DNA of 64,000 bases from JAEUJM01 sp044221555 (lineage in GTDB: Bacteria; Actinomycetota; Acidimicrobiia; Acidimicrobiales; DATDAH01). The notes below the pieces were generated by a model. That model was given only the letters and a program-made list of their open reading frames with translations. It was not told where the DNA came from and did no database searches. The position numbers and the translations under genes were made by a program. The stretch spans positions 434,001 through 498,000 of the forward strand of contig JBGAOY010000001.1 of assembly GCA_044221555.1 (NCBI GenBank). The letters are read 5' to 3'. Of the stretch, positions 15,602 to 24,240 are shown one piece after another; within the stretch, counting starts at the first letter, position 1; the number at the start of each line of letters is the position of its first letter.

Positions 15602-15952
15602 TCACGGGTGGCGAGGGTCACGAACGCCGCGGCCCGGGCCGGTATTCCCGCCGGCCAGTGCCGCGTCGACCAGGCGCTCCACCTCGTCGGGGTCGACGCC
15701 GGTGACCCGGAACCGCTTCTCGCGGTTCTTCGCGCCGCTGACCAGCTCGACCGCCTTCGGCTTGACGCCGAACAGCTCGGCCACCAGCTCGGCGATCGCG
15801 GTGTTGGCCCGGTCGTTCACCGGCGGCACCGCCACCCGCACCTTCAGGGCATCGCCGTGGCGGCCCACGACGTGGGATCGCCCGGCGCCTGGTTGGGCGT
15901 GGACGGACAGGAGCACGGCGCCCTTGTCATCCAGTTCGTAGACGTCGTTCAC
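15602..15952 (-). CDS. DUF167 (YggU) family protein
   Basis: The 116-residue product has the DUF167 core: LLSVHAQPGAGRSHVVG, then LKVRVAVPPVNDRANTAIAE and a C-terminal FRVTGVDPDEVERL. Members are small, single-domain cytoplasmic proteins of unknown biochemical role, often next to yggT or division genes. GTG 15952 gives the normal start and is preceded by AAGGAG; a TTG 36 nt upstream is less likely. The leader contains a perfect palindrome (15991-16011). The gene heads the run DUF167, DksA-like, lspA, pseudouridine synthase, all on the minus strand, and is divergent from ileS. Confidence 0.88.
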   Translation of the reverse strand: MNDVYELDDKGAVLLSVHAQPGAGRSHVVGRHGDALKVRVAVPPVNDRANTAIAELVAELFGVKPKAVELVSGAKNREKRFRVTGVDPDEVERLVDAALAGGNTGPGRGVRDPRHP

Positions 15953-15990
15953 GGTGCTCCTTCGATCGGGCTGGGCCCATCTGGACAACT

Positions 15991-16011
15991 GGCACGCCGA
16001 AACGGCGTGCC
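15991..16011. promoter_or_regulatory. Perfect palindrome at the ileS / DUF167 divergent promoter
   Basis: Nine-base arms GGCACGCCG and CGGCGTGCC flank AAA. The site sits just upstream of the ileS -10 candidate and at the start of the DUF167 transcript, so it could be an operator for either gene or a leader hairpin. Confidence 0.5.
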
Positions 16012-16016
16012 CCCCT

Positions 16017-16023
16017 TACTCTA
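16017..16023. promoter_or_regulatory. Overlapping divergent -10 boxes
   Basis: TACTCT (16017-16022) reads rightward toward ileS and TAGAGT (complement of 16018-16023) leftward toward the DUF167 gene. Both fit TANNNT, and share one position. Confidence 0.35.
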
Positions 16024-16128
16024 GGAGGGTGCTCCTTTCCTCCCTCGGACGAACCCTCCGACACCCGCTCGAGCGCAGGGCGCGACCGGACGGTCGGCCG
16101 CGTGAAGCAGCGGCCTCCTAGGACCGAC

Positions 16129-19100
16129 ATGGCGTTCGGCCCCGTCGATCCTCAACTCGATCTGCCCGCGCTCGAGGCCCGCACCGCGGCCCGCTGGCGC
16201 GACGGCGACGTCGTCGGCGCCGTCGCGCGCCTCCGCAAGGACGGCGAGCCGTGGGTCTTCTACGAGGGACCGCCCACGGCCAACGGCCGCCCCGGCCTGC
16301 ACCACGTGTGGGCACGCGTGTACAAGGACCTGTTCCCCCGCTTCCAGACCATGCGGGGCCGCCGGGTGCCCCGCAAGGGCGGCTGGGACTGCCACGGCCT
16401 CCCCGTCGAGCTCGAGGTCGAGAAGGAGCTGGGGCTCGCCACCAAGCAGGACATCGAGGCCTACGGCATCGCCGAGTTCAACGAGCGCTGCCGGGCGTCG
16501 GTGAAGCGCTACGTCGAGGACTGGACCGCCCTCACCGACCGCTCGGGCACCTGGATCGACACCGCCGACGCCTACTGGACGCTCGACAACAGCTACGTCG
16601 AGTCCGTGTGGTGGCTGGTGAAGTCCATGTGGGACAAGGGCCTGCTGTACGAGGGCCACCGGGTGTCGCCCTACTGCCCCCGCTGCGGCACCGCGCTGTC
16701 GTCCCACGAGGTCGCCCAGGGCTACCAGGACGTGGTCGACCCCTCGATCTACGTGCGCTTCCCTGTGAGCGGGCGCCCGGACGACGACCCGCTCGACCTC
16801 CTGGTGTGGACCACCACCCCGTGGACCCTGCTGTCCAACGTCGGCGTGGCCATCGGGCCCGACATCGCCTACGTGCGGGTCCGCCCGGGCGACGACCGCC
16901 CCGACCTGGTGATGGCCGAGGCCGCCGCCGCCCGCCGCTACCCCGAGGCAGCGGTGGTCGAGCGCTTCGCGGCGGCCGACCTGGCCGGCTGGCGCTACGA
17001 GCGCCCCTTCACGCTGCTGGACGTGGACGAGCGCGGCGCCCGGGTCGTCACCGCCGACTACGTGTCGGTGGAGGACGGCTCCGGCCTGGTGCACCTGGCC
17101 CCCGCCTTCGGCGAGGACGATGCCGCCGTCGGCCGGGCCGAGGACCTGCCCGTGCTCAACCCCGTGGGCCCCGACGGCACCTTCGGGCCCGAGATCACGC
17201 CCTGGGCGGGCCTGTTCGTCAAGGACGCCGATCGGGGCATCATCGAGGACCTGGACGGTCGCGGCCGGCTCGAGGCCGAGGAGGCCTACGAGCACGCCTA
17301 CCCGCACTGCTGGCGCTGTGGCACGCCGCTGCTCTACTGGGCCAAGACCTCGTGGTTCGCCCGCACGTCCGAGCGCCGCCCCGACCTCCTGCGCGAGAAC
17401 GAGACCATCGGGTGGCACCCCGACCACCTCAAGCACGGCCGCTTCGGCAAGTGGCTCGAGGGCAACGTGGACTGGGCCCTTTCGCGCGACCGCTACTGGG
17501 GCACGCCGCTACCGGTGTGGCGCTGTGATGCCGGCCACGACACCTGCGTGGGGTCGGTGGCCGAGCTCGCCGACCTGGCCGGGCGCGACCTGACCGACCT
17601 CGACCTGCACCGGCCCTACGTGGACGAGGTCACCTTCGCCTGCCCGACCGACGGGTGCGGCCAACCGGCAACCCGCCTGGCCCCGGTGCTCGATGCCTGG
17701 TTCGACTCCGGCTCCATGCCCTCGGCCCAGCACCACTACCCCTTCGCCCACGCCGACCAGTTCAGCGACGCGTTCCCGGCCGACTTCATCTGCGAGGCCA
17801 TCGACCAGACCCGCGGGTGGTTCTACTCGCTGCTGGCCGTGAACACGCTCGTGTTCGACCAGACGCCGTACCGCAACGTGGTGTGCCTGGGCCACATCGT
17901 GGACGAGAACGGCGCCAAGATGTCGAAGTCCAAGGGCAACGTGATGGACCCGTGGGACCTGTTCGACCGCTTCGGCGCCGACTCGGTCCGCTGGTACTTC
18001 TTCGCCGCCGGCCAGCCGTGGACCCCCCGCCGGGTGTTCGAGGACGGCATTCGCGAAGCAACCCGCCAGACCCTGGTCACCCTCTGGAACGTCCACTCGT
18101 TCTTCGTCACCTACGCCGACCTCGACGGCTGGTCGCCCTCGCCGGCGGGCTCGTCCGCGGACGCCAGTGCCTCGGCACACGCCACGGCCGACGGCCTGCC
18201 GGCCACGCCCGAGCACGTGCTCGACCGCTGGGTGCTGTCCGAGCTGGACGACACCATCACCGCGGTCACCGACGCCCTCGAGGGCTTCGACGCCCTCAGC
18301 GGGGCCACCCGCATCATCCGCTTCGTGGACGACCTGTCCAACTGGTACGTGCGCCGCTCACGCGCCCGCTTCTGGAAGAGCTCCGACCCCGCCGCCCACG
18401 CCACGCTCCACCGCTGCCTGACGGTCGTGTCGCAGCTGCTGGCGCCCTATTGCCCGTTCCTGGCCGACGAGCTCTTCACCACGCTCACCGGCAGCCTCAC
18501 GGGGGGCGAGTCGGTGCACCTGTCGGACTGGCCCACGCCGGCGGGCCGCCACGACCCTGCGCTCACCGTGTCCATGGCCGGTGCCCGTCGCCTGGTGGCG
18601 CTGGGCCGCGCCGCGCGCACCGACGCCAAGATGAAGGTGCGTCAGCCCCTGCGCCGGGCCCTCCTGCTGGCGCCCGGGGCCACGCTCGACGATGACGTCC
18701 TCGCCGAGGTCGCCACCGAGTTGAACGTCAAGGAGCTCGAGGCCATCGACACCCTGTCGGGCCTGATGTCATGGACGGTCATCCCCAATTTCAAGGCGTT
18801 GGGCCCCCGCCTCGGGGCTCGCGTCAACGACGTCAAGGCCGCGCTGGCGGCGGCCGACGGTGGCGCGGTCAAGGCTGCGCTCGACACCGACGGCTCGGTG
18901 GTGGTGGCCGGTGAGACCCTCACCGCCGAGGACGTGGAGGTGCGGGCCAACCGCCACGACGAGTTCGCTCTGGCCGAGGAGGCCGGGTGGGCCGTGGCCC
19001 TCGATCTCGACCTCGACGACGCCTTGAGGCTCGAGGGCACGGCGCGGGAGGTGGTGCGGGCGCTCAACGACCTGCGCAAGGACGCCGGCTTCGCCATCGC

Positions 19101-19275
19101 CGACCGGGTGACGGTCAGCCTCGACCCGCCAGCGGCGATCGCCGAGGCCGTCACCGCGCACCAGGCGTGGATCGCCGGCGAGGTGCTGGCCACCGACCTC
19201 CGACTGGCTCCCGGTGGCGACCAGGAGATCAGCGTGGACGACAACGCCTTCCCCGTCGCGATCAGCCGGTCGTAG
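16129..19275 (+). CDS. ileS: Isoleucyl-tRNA synthetase (eukaryote-like type)
   Basis: The 1048-residue class I synthetase has GLHHV near residue 58 as its HIGH variant, GWDCHGLPVELEVEKELG, a CP1 editing domain, and KMSKS inside GAKMSKSKGN near residue 597. It ends with an anticodon-binding domain without the C-terminal zinc finger typical of E. coli IleS. The GLHH signature and length match the second IleS type, also found in mycobacteria and eukaryotes, which is known for low mupirocin sensitivity. It charges tRNA-Ile with isoleucine. ATG 16129 is preferred over GTG 16102 because AGGA lies 7 nt upstream. The ~100-nt leader has no recognisable T-box. It ends at a strong hairpin. Confidence 0.97.
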   Translation: MAFGPVDPQLDLPALEARTAARWRDGDVVGAVARLRKDGEPWVFYEGPPTANGRPGLHHVWARVYKDLFPRFQTMRGRRVPRKGGWDCHGLPVELEVEKELGLATKQDIEAYGIAEFNERCRASVKRYVEDWTALTDRSGTWIDTADAYWTLDNSYVESVWWLVKSMWDKGLLYEGHRVSPYCPRCGTALSSHEVAQGYQDVVDPSIYVRFPVSGRPDDDPLDLLVWTTTPWTLLSNVGVAIGPDIAYVRVRPGDDRPDLVMAEAAAARRYPEAAVVERFAAADLAGWRYERPFTLLDVDERGARVVTADYVSVEDGSGLVHLAPAFGEDDAAVGRAEDLPVLNPVGPDGTFGPEITPWAGLFVKDADRGIIEDLDGRGRLEAEEAYEHAYPHCWRCGTPLLYWAKTSWFARTSERRPDLLRENETIGWHPDHLKHGRFGKWLEGNVDWALSRDRYWGTPLPVWRCDAGHDTCVGSVAELADLAGRDLTDLDLHRPYVDEVTFACPTDGCGQPATRLAPVLDAWFDSGSMPSAQHHYPFAHADQFSDAFPADFICEAIDQTRGWFYSLLAVNTLVFDQTPYRNVVCLGHIVDENGAKMSKSKGNVMDPWDLFDRFGADSVRWYFFAAGQPWTPRRVFEDGIREATRQTLVTLWNVHSFFVTYADLDGWSPSPAGSSADASASAHATADGLPATPEHVLDRWVLSELDDTITAVTDALEGFDALSGATRIIRFVDDLSNWYVRRSRARFWKSSDPAAHATLHRCLTVVSQLLAPYCPFLADELFTTLTGSLTGGESVHLSDWPTPAGRHDPALTVSMAGARRLVALGRAARTDAKMKVRQPLRRALLLAPGATLDDDVLAEVATELNVKELEAIDTLSGLMSWTVIPNFKALGPRLGARVNDVKAALAAADGGAVKAALDTDGSVVVAGETLTAEDVEVRANRHDEFALAEEAGWAVALDLDLDDALRLEGTAREVVRALNDLRKDAGFAIADRVTVSLDPPAAIAEAVTAHQAWIAGEVLATDLRLAPGGDQEISVDDNAFPVAISRS

Positions 19276-19280
19276 CCACC

Positions 19281-19300
19281 GAGCGGGGGTGCCCCCGCTC
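19281..19300 (+). terminator. Terminator-like hairpin after ileS
   Basis: Nine-base arms GAGCGGGGG and CCCCCGCTC, separated by TG, begin 5 nt after the ileS stop. There is no clear U-tract, common for high-GC terminators. Confidence 0.55.
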
Positions 19301-19323
19301 TCGAGCCGCCGACGGGCGGTGAT

Positions 19324-19342
19324 GCCTCGGCGGGGCCGAGGC
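19324..19342 (-). terminator. Terminator-like hairpin at the end of the dcw operon
   Basis: Eight-base arms GCCTCGGC and GCCGAGGC around GGG lie 2 nt past the divIVA stop, at the end of the long minus-strand operon. No T-tract follows. Confidence 0.5.
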
Positions 19343-19344
19343 GC

Positions 19345-20586
19345 CTACTTCTTGCCCCGCCCGAACCGCTTCTTGTCGGTCTTGGGCGCGCCCCCCGCCT
19401 CCTCCTGCTGGCGGTACCACTCGGCCATGGCGTCCTCGTCGCCGGGGGGTGGTGGGGGCTGGTTGGCGATCTCGTCGCGAGCCAGGTCGGCCATCCAGGG
19501 GTTGTCCCCCGCGTCGCTCAGCGCCTCGGTGGCCTGAGTGGCCGAGCCGGTGCCGGGAAGGCCCGACCACGGATCGTCCGCAGCCGGTGCACCCAGGCCG
19601 CCGAAGCCGGCCTGCTCGCCGCCGCCGGGGGGCGGGGGAGGGGGCGGGGGCTGCTGGAAGAGGTCGGCGTCGCCGGCGGGCTCGGCGGCGAAGACATCGC
19701 CGGCGGGGGCGTCCCACACCGACGGGGCGTCGGGCGGGGGCGCGGGCTCGGTCGCGGGCTCGCCGAACGCGGGCGCCGGTGGCAGCGGGTCGAACACCGG
19801 GGCCGCCTCGGTGGGGGGCGGCTCCTCGTACTGCGGGCCGTCGTCGAAGGACACCTCGAGCACCGGTGCCGCGGCGGGCGCCGGGGGCACCGGCGGCGGG
19901 GGCTCCGGTGCGCTGAAGGCGGGGGCCGGCGGCGCCTGATCCACCGGGGCGTCGAAGTTGGGCTCGGGCTCGACGGGCGGGATCACCCCGCTCACCACGG
20001 GCGGCTCGAGCGGGGCCAGCGACCCGGCGGCGTCGAGCAGGCCCTGGAGGGTGCTCACGGTGGAGCTCAGCCTGGCCCGCTCGTCGTCGACGTGGCGGTC
20101 GAGCACCTCGACGTCGTTCATCAGCTGGTCACGGATGCCCTCGAGCTCGTTGATCTCCTGCAGGAGGCGCTCGCGTATCTCGTCGACCGAGTGGCGCACC
20201 TCGTCCTGGGACTCCTGCAACTGGCGCTCGTGACGCTCCTGGTCCTCGGCGCGCACCCGGGCGGCCTCGTCCTGGGCCGCGTTCACGATGCGAGCGGCTT
20301 CCTCCTGGGCTTCGGCGACCGCGGCGTCGGCGGTGCGCTGGGCCAACAAGAGGGTGCGGCGAAGGGTGTCGTCGGTCTCCACCGGGGCGATGGGAGCGGC
20401 GGGCACCTCGGCGAGGCGAGCCTCGGCCGCCTCGGCGCGCTGGGTCATCTCCCGCAGGCGGAGCTGCAGTTGACCGATGGCGACCCCGACGCGCTCGAGG
20501 AAGTCATCGACCTCGTCGGGGTCGTAGCCGCCGAACTTCTTCTCGCGAAAGTCGACGTCTTTCAGAAGCTGGGGCGTGACGTCCAT
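19345..20586 (-). CDS. DivIVA/Wag31-family polar growth or division protein
   Basis: The 413-residue product opens with the DivIVA N-domain (TPQLLKDVDFREKKFGGYDPDEVDDFL), which binds curved membrane, followed by a long coiled coil to about residue 215 (for example AVAEAQEEAARIVNAAQDEA). The last ~200 residues are disordered and Pro/Ala-rich with an eight-proline run, ending in basic KTDKKRFGRGKK. In actinobacteria DivIVA proteins mark poles or septa and recruit cell-wall synthesis enzymes. Its position at the end of the dcw operon, after yggT, supports that role. ATG 20586 gives the exact family start; the longer frame is not homologous. The very long tail is greater than in mycobacterial Wag31. 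Confidence 0.9.
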   Translation of the reverse strand: MDVTPQLLKDVDFREKKFGGYDPDEVDDFLERVGVAIGQLQLRLREMTQRAEAAEARLAEVPAAPIAPVETDDTLRRTLLLAQRTADAAVAEAQEEAARIVNAAQDEAARVRAEDQERHERQLQESQDEVRHSVDEIRERLLQEINELEGIRDQLMNDVEVLDRHVDDERARLSSTVSTLQGLLDAAGSLAPLEPPVVSGVIPPVEPEPNFDAPVDQAPPAPAFSAPEPPPPVPPAPAAAPVLEVSFDDGPQYEEPPPTEAAPVFDPLPPAPAFGEPATEPAPPPDAPSVWDAPAGDVFAAEPAGDADLFQQPPPPPPPPGGGEQAGFGGLGAPAADDPWSGLPGTGSATQATEALSDAGDNPWMADLARDEIANQPPPPPGDEDAMAEWYRQQEEAGGAPKTDKKRFGRGKK

Positions 20587-20650
20587 GCCCCAATCGTACC
20601 CGCAGGCCCTGGCATCCACGGGGATGGCAGGCCGCCCGGCGGGAGCCGGG

Positions 20651-20914
20651 CTAGCAGCCGAGCACGACGCTCTTGAAGATCTGGATGCCGAACAACACCA
20701 CCAGGGGCGACAGGTCGAGCCGCAGGCCACCGCCGCCGACCGCCGGCAGCGCCCGCCGCAGAGGCCCCAGCACGGGCTCGGTGATCGTGAAGAGGAACTG
20801 GTAGATGGCCGCCATCGCGGTGCCGGGCTCCAACGGGAACCAGCTGAGGATGATCCGCCCGAAGAGCGCGATCAGGTAGGCGTTCAGGAGCAGGCAGATC
20901 AGGTCGGTTCCCAT
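20651..20914 (-). CDS. YggT-family membrane protein
   Basis: The 87-residue product has two hydrophobic helices (ICLLLNAYLIALFGRIILSW and SPLVVLFGIQIFKSVVL) with a FTITEPVLGPLRRALP loop, the classic YggT repeat motif. Function is unknown, but the gene is regularly found between sepF and divIVA in Gram-positive genomes. It begins with ATG 20914, 9 nt after the sepF stop, and is followed by divIVA 64 nt away. It sits in the cytoplasmic membrane and may help link FtsZ assembly to the membrane (inference from context). Confidence 0.9.
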   Translation of the reverse strand: MGTDLICLLLNAYLIALFGRIILSWFPLEPGTAMAAIYQFLFTITEPVLGPLRRALPAVGGGGLRLDLSPLVVLFGIQIFKSVVLGC

Positions 20915-20923
20915 GGGGCCCTC

Positions 20924-21523
20924 TCAGGTGTCGTGGAGCCCCCGCTCCTGCAGTCGGCGGCGCTCCTCGTCGGAGACCTCGACGTCGGACGGGGTGAGCA
21001 GGTACACCTGATCGGCAACCCGCTCCATCTGCCCCCCGAGCCCGTAGCAGAGCCCACTGGCGAAATCGATCAGCCGGCGGGCCAGGTCGCGGTCGGCGCC
21101 CTGGAGATTGATGATCACCGGCTGGCTGCCCTTGAACCGATCGGCCACGTCCTGGGCCTCGGTGAACGACGTGGGCGACACCACGTGGGGCTTGGCCTTG
21201 GCCACGGCGGGAATGGGACGCACCGCCGAGCCCCCGATGGGGTCGAGCGGCGTCACCCCCGAGCTGCCCACCTCGTTGGGGATGGCGCGTATCGCCGAGA
21301 CGGTGTCGTCGGCCACCTGGGGCTCGAGGCTGGGCGCCGCCTGGCGCGGGTCCTGGGCCACCGGCTGGACGGGACGCACGGGCACCGGGGTGCCGACGCC
21401 CGAGCCCATGGCCGGGCCGGCGGTGGTCGCGGGGTAACGGTCGTCGCGCGCGTCGTAGTCGTCGTATTCCTCGTCGGGTCCGAGCCCGAGATAGAGCATG
21501 GCTCGCCGCCACGTGCTGGACAT
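20924..21523 (-). CDS. sepF: Cell division protein SepF
   Basis: The 199-residue product starts with the SepF amphipathic membrane-binding peptide (MSSTWRRAMLYLGLG), then an acidic linker (DEEYDDYDARDD) and a C-terminal SepF domain with SFTEAQDVADRFKGSQPVII, NLQGADRDLARRLIDFASGL and ending in a LTPSDVEVS segment. SepF tethers FtsZ to the membrane; in actinobacteria lacking FtsA, as apparently here, it is essential for septation. ATG 21523 is preceded by GTAGGAGGAACCC, an unusually good Shine-Dalgarno. A 148-bp gap separates it from the upstream PLP-protein gene, so an additional promoter is possible (TACCCT lies near 21555 on the minus strand). Confidence 0.94.
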   Translation of the reverse strand: MSSTWRRAMLYLGLGPDEEYDDYDARDDRYPATTAGPAMGSGVGTPVPVRPVQPVAQDPRQAAPSLEPQVADDTVSAIRAIPNEVGSSGVTPLDPIGGSAVRPIPAVAKAKPHVVSPTSFTEAQDVADRFKGSQPVIINLQGADRDLARRLIDFASGLCYGLGGQMERVADQVYLLTPSDVEVSDEERRRLQERGLHDT

Positions 21524-21671
21524 GGGGTTCCTCCTACGAAACCGTCAAGGGTAGTGTCGCACGCCACGATCCGTCTCGCGCGGAGCGTGCGCCGGTCACT
21601 GACCGTGAGACTGAGACTGAGGCTGATCCTCCGACGGAGATCGAGCGTGAGGGCGCGGGCCCTCGCCGGGG

Positions 21672-22352
21672 TCAGCCACGGGCCCCGAACAGGTCCGTGC
21701 CGACCCGGACCATCGTCGAGCCCTCCCCGATCGCCACCTCGAGATCGCCGCTCATGCCCATCGAGCACACGTCCAGCCCGAGCCGGTCGACCTGCGCGCG
21801 AAGCCAGCGGAAGCTCTCCCGAGTCGCCTCCGGGTCGCCCGCGGGGCCCACTCCCATGAGGCCGCGCACGTCGAGGCCCGAGGCGTCGAGCGCCTCCACC
21901 AGCGGCGGCACCTGCTCGCGGGCGCACCCGCCCTTCTGCTCCTCGCCGCTCAGGTTCACCTGCACGAGCACCGACGCGCCCGGCGCCCGGCGGGCGATCT
22001 CGACGCCGAGCGCCTCACGGTCCACGCTCTGCCACAGCGACACGTGCGGTGCCAGGAGACGCACCTTGTTGCGCTGGAGCCGGCCGAGGAAGTGCCAGCG
22101 CGGTGCCAGCCCCGCGGCGTCGAGGGTGGCCACCTTGGGCACCAGCTCCTGCGCGTAGTTCTCCCCCAGGTCCTCCAGGCCCGCTCCGGCCGCGGCCAGC
22201 GCCACCTCCGGTCCGAAGCCCTTGGTGACGGCCACGAGCACCACCGCGGCGGGGTCGCCGCCCGCGGCCCGGATGCGGTCGCGGACCGATGCCGCCCGCC
22301 CGGCGATCACCACGGGATCGGGGCCCCGGGGACCCTCGCTCACGCCGTTCAC
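21672..22352 (-). CDS. YggS/PLPBP-family pyridoxal-phosphate protein
   Basis: The 226-residue product has the PLP-lysine motif VLVAVTKGF, GENYAQELVPK and HFLGRLQRNKVR, and ends SMGMSGDLEVAIGEGSTMVRVGTDLFG, the PLP-phosphate-binding segment. It is a fold-III alanine-racemase-like barrel. The family keeps PLP and amino acid pools balanced and lacks a known reaction. GTG 22352 overlaps the upstream YfiH-type stop in a GTGA junction, which decides the start. In Gram-positive genomes this gene usually lies between ftsZ and sepF, as here. Confidence 0.93.
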   Translation of the reverse strand: MNGVSEGPRGPDPVVIAGRAASVRDRIRAAGGDPAAVVLVAVTKGFGPEVALAAAGAGLEDLGENYAQELVPKVATLDAAGLAPRWHFLGRLQRNKVRLLAPHVSLWQSVDREALGVEIARRAPGASVLVQVNLSGEEQKGGCAREQVPPLVEALDASGLDVRGLMGVGPAGDPEATRESFRWLRAQVDRLGLDVCSMGMSGDLEVAIGEGSTMVRVGTDLFGARG

Positions 22353-23023
22353 CGTGCCCAGGCCACGGCGGCCATGCGCCCGGCCTCGCGTCGGGCCCGG
22401 TGCGAGTACCACCGGGAGGCCCCGCAGGCGGTGCAGCCGGCCGACACGGTCGCCAGCGTGGCACCGGCCGCCGCCAGCGCGGCCTGGACCGCGGCGGGCA
22501 GGTCCAGGGCCGGGGAGCCCGTGACGGTGCGGCCCACGACGGACGGGCCCAAGGCGTCGACCACGACCGCCAGGTCGTCGGCGCCGAACTCGTAGCACCC
22601 CGGATGGATCATCGGCCCGACGTGGGCGTCGACCGGTCCGGCGCCCAGCGCACGCATCGCCGCGACGGTCGCCTCCACCACACCTGCGACCAGGCCCCGC
22701 CAGCCCGCGTGGGCGACGCCCACCACGCCCTCCGCGCTGGTGAGCACCACCGCACCGCAGTCCGCGCTCTGCACCGCTATCGGGACCATCGGGGTGGCCG
22801 TCACGAGCGCGTCGGCCTCGGTCCCCTGGTGGCGGCCGGGGACGTCGGCGACGACGACCCGAGCACCGTGCACCTGGCGCAGCCAGTTCCAGGCCACGTC
22901 GGGCCCGCCGGCGGCACGCAACAGCGCGGCGCGGTCCGCGTCCACCCCCGGTGCGTCGATCGCGAAGTCGCCGTCCGAGCGAGAGGTGAACAGCCAGTCC
23001 GCGCCAGGCACGACCGCGGGCAC
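22349..23023 (-). CDS. Laccase-domain YfiH/YlmD-family purine nucleoside phosphorylase
   Basis: The 224-residue product has the family's metal-binding pattern: LRQVHGARVVVAD, then SADCGAVVL and VVGVAHAGWRGLVAG (the His, Cys and His ligands), and GPMIHPGCYEF. Members were first called polyphenol oxidases, but are now known to act on purine nucleosides (phosphorylase and adenosine deaminase activities). It starts at GTG 23023, 13 nt after the ftsZ stop, and its stop overlaps the YggS start. ftsZ, YfiH, YggS, sepF, yggT and divIVA in this order is conserved in many actinobacteria. Confidence 0.9.
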   Translation of the reverse strand: MPAVVPGADWLFTSRSDGDFAIDAPGVDADRAALLRAAGGPDVAWNWLRQVHGARVVVADVPGRHQGTEADALVTATPMVPIAVQSADCGAVVLTSAEGVVGVAHAGWRGLVAGVVEATVAAMRALGAGPVDAHVGPMIHPGCYEFGADDLAVVVDALGPSVVGRTVTGSPALDLPAAVQAALAAAGATLATVSAGCTACGASRWYSHRARREAGRMAAVAWAR

Positions 23024-23036
23024 GGCGCCGCCGTGG

Positions 23037-24140
23037 TTACTTGAGGAACGAGGGGACGTCGAAATCGTCGCCGGCGTCGAGATCGTCGTCGTCGTCGTGG
23101 GTCGCGAACAGGTCACCCGTCGGCTCCCGGTCGACGGGCACCGAACGCAGGAAGTCGGCGTCGCTGGTGCTCGTGTGCTTGTCCTTGTCGTCCCAGCGGT
23201 CGAAGCCGGCGGCGATGACCGTCACCCGCACCTCGTCGCCCATCTCGTCGTCGATGATGGCGCCGAAGATGATGTTGGCGTCGGGGTGGGCCACGCCGTG
23301 GATCACCTCGGCCGCCTCGTTCACCTCGAGCAGGCCCAGATCGCTGCCACCCGAGATGTTGAGCACGATGCCCCGTGCGCCCTCGATGGACGCCTCGAGC
23401 ATGGGGCTCGAGATGGCCCCGCGGGCGGCCGCCAGCGCCCGACCCTCACCCGACGCGAAGCCGATCCCCATGAGCGCCGACCCGGCGTCGCTCATGACCG
23501 CCTTGATGTCGGCGAAGTCGGTGTTGATCAGGCCGGGCGTGGTGATGAGGTCGGTGATGCCCTGGACGCCCTGCAGCAGGATCTCGTCGGCCATCTTGAA
23601 GGCGTTGAGCATCGAGGTCTTGTCGTCGGAGACCGTGAGCAGCCGATCGTTCGGGATGACGATCTGGGTGTCGACCTTCTCCTTCAGCCGCTGGATCCCC
23701 TGCTCGGCCTGCACGGTGCGCCGGCGACCCTCGAAGGTGAACGGCCGGGTGACCACCCCGATGGTGAGCGCCCCCAGGTTGCGGGCGATCTCGGCCACGA
23801 CCGGGGCGGCGCCCGTGCCGGTGCCGCCGCCCTTGCCCGCGGTGATGAACACCATGTCGGCGCCCTCGAGCGCGGCGGCGATCTCGGCGCTGTGGTCCTC
23901 GGCCGCTTGGCGGCCGATCTCGGGATCGCTCCCGGCGCCGAGGCCCCGGGTGAGCTCCCGACCGATGTCGAGCTTCACGTCGGCGTCGCTCATCAACAAC
24001 GCCTGGGCGTCGGTGTTGATGGCCACGAACTCGACGCCGTTGAGGCCCGCGTCGATCATGCGGTTGACGGCGTTGACGCCGCCACCACCGATGCCGACGA
24101 CCTTGATCACCGCCAGGTAGTTCTGCGAGATGCCAACCAT
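23037..24140 (-). CDS. ftsZ: Cell division GTPase FtsZ
   Basis: The 367-residue tubulin homologue has IKVVGIGGGGVNAVNRM, the tubulin GTP loop GKGGGTGTGAAPV near residue 105, the T7-loop region GLINTDFADIKAVM, and a C-terminal GDDFDVPSFLK, the conserved peptide that binds SepF and other partners. It assembles the Z-ring at mid-cell. ATG 24140 gives the normal MVGISQNYLAVIKV start, with CTGGAG 8-11 nt upstream; an ATG/GTG 33 nt further up is less likely. A 147-bp region separates it from ftsQ and holds a terminator-like hairpin and a palindrome. The linker between the GTPase core and the C-terminal peptide is short and very acidic. Confidence 0.98.
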   Translation of the reverse strand: MVGISQNYLAVIKVVGIGGGGVNAVNRMIDAGLNGVEFVAINTDAQALLMSDADVKLDIGRELTRGLGAGSDPEIGRQAAEDHSAEIAAALEGADMVFITAGKGGGTGTGAAPVVAEIARNLGALTIGVVTRPFTFEGRRRTVQAEQGIQRLKEKVDTQIVIPNDRLLTVSDDKTSMLNAFKMADEILLQGVQGITDLITTPGLINTDFADIKAVMSDAGSALMGIGFASGEGRALAAARGAISSPMLEASIEGARGIVLNISGGSDLGLLEVNEAAEVIHGVAHPDANIIFGAIIDDEMGDEVRVTVIAAGFDRWDDKDKHTSTSDADFLRSVPVDREPTGDLFATHDDDDDLDAGDDFDVPSFLK

Positions 24141-24190
24141 GAGGGACTCCAGTGTTCGGGCCGAGGCGGTCACCCACCCCCGCCAACGGC

Positions 24191-24221
24191 AAAAGCCGGG
24201 TACCTCACTGAGGTCCCCGGC
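24191..24221 (-). terminator. Terminator-like hairpin between ftsQ and ftsZ (possible attenuator)
   Basis: Read on the minus strand, arms GCCGGG-ACCTC and GAGGT-CCCGGC, with one mismatched pair and loop AGT, are followed at once by TTTT. This has the form of an intrinsic terminator within the ftsZ leader, 50 nt before the start codon. Confidence 0.5.
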
Positions 24222-24240
24222 CCTACCCTCGACAGGAGGT

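Noticed and set aside
16024..16128. T-box riboswitch in the ileS leader
   Set aside because: Actinobacterial ileS genes often have one, but no T-box sequence such as GGTGGTACCGCG or matching specifier stem was found in the ~100-nt leader.
21607..21626. Regulatory array of GAGACT repeats upstream of sepF
   Set aside because: Two and a half six-base repeats are too short to separate from chance, and they lie upstream of the likely sepF promoter.
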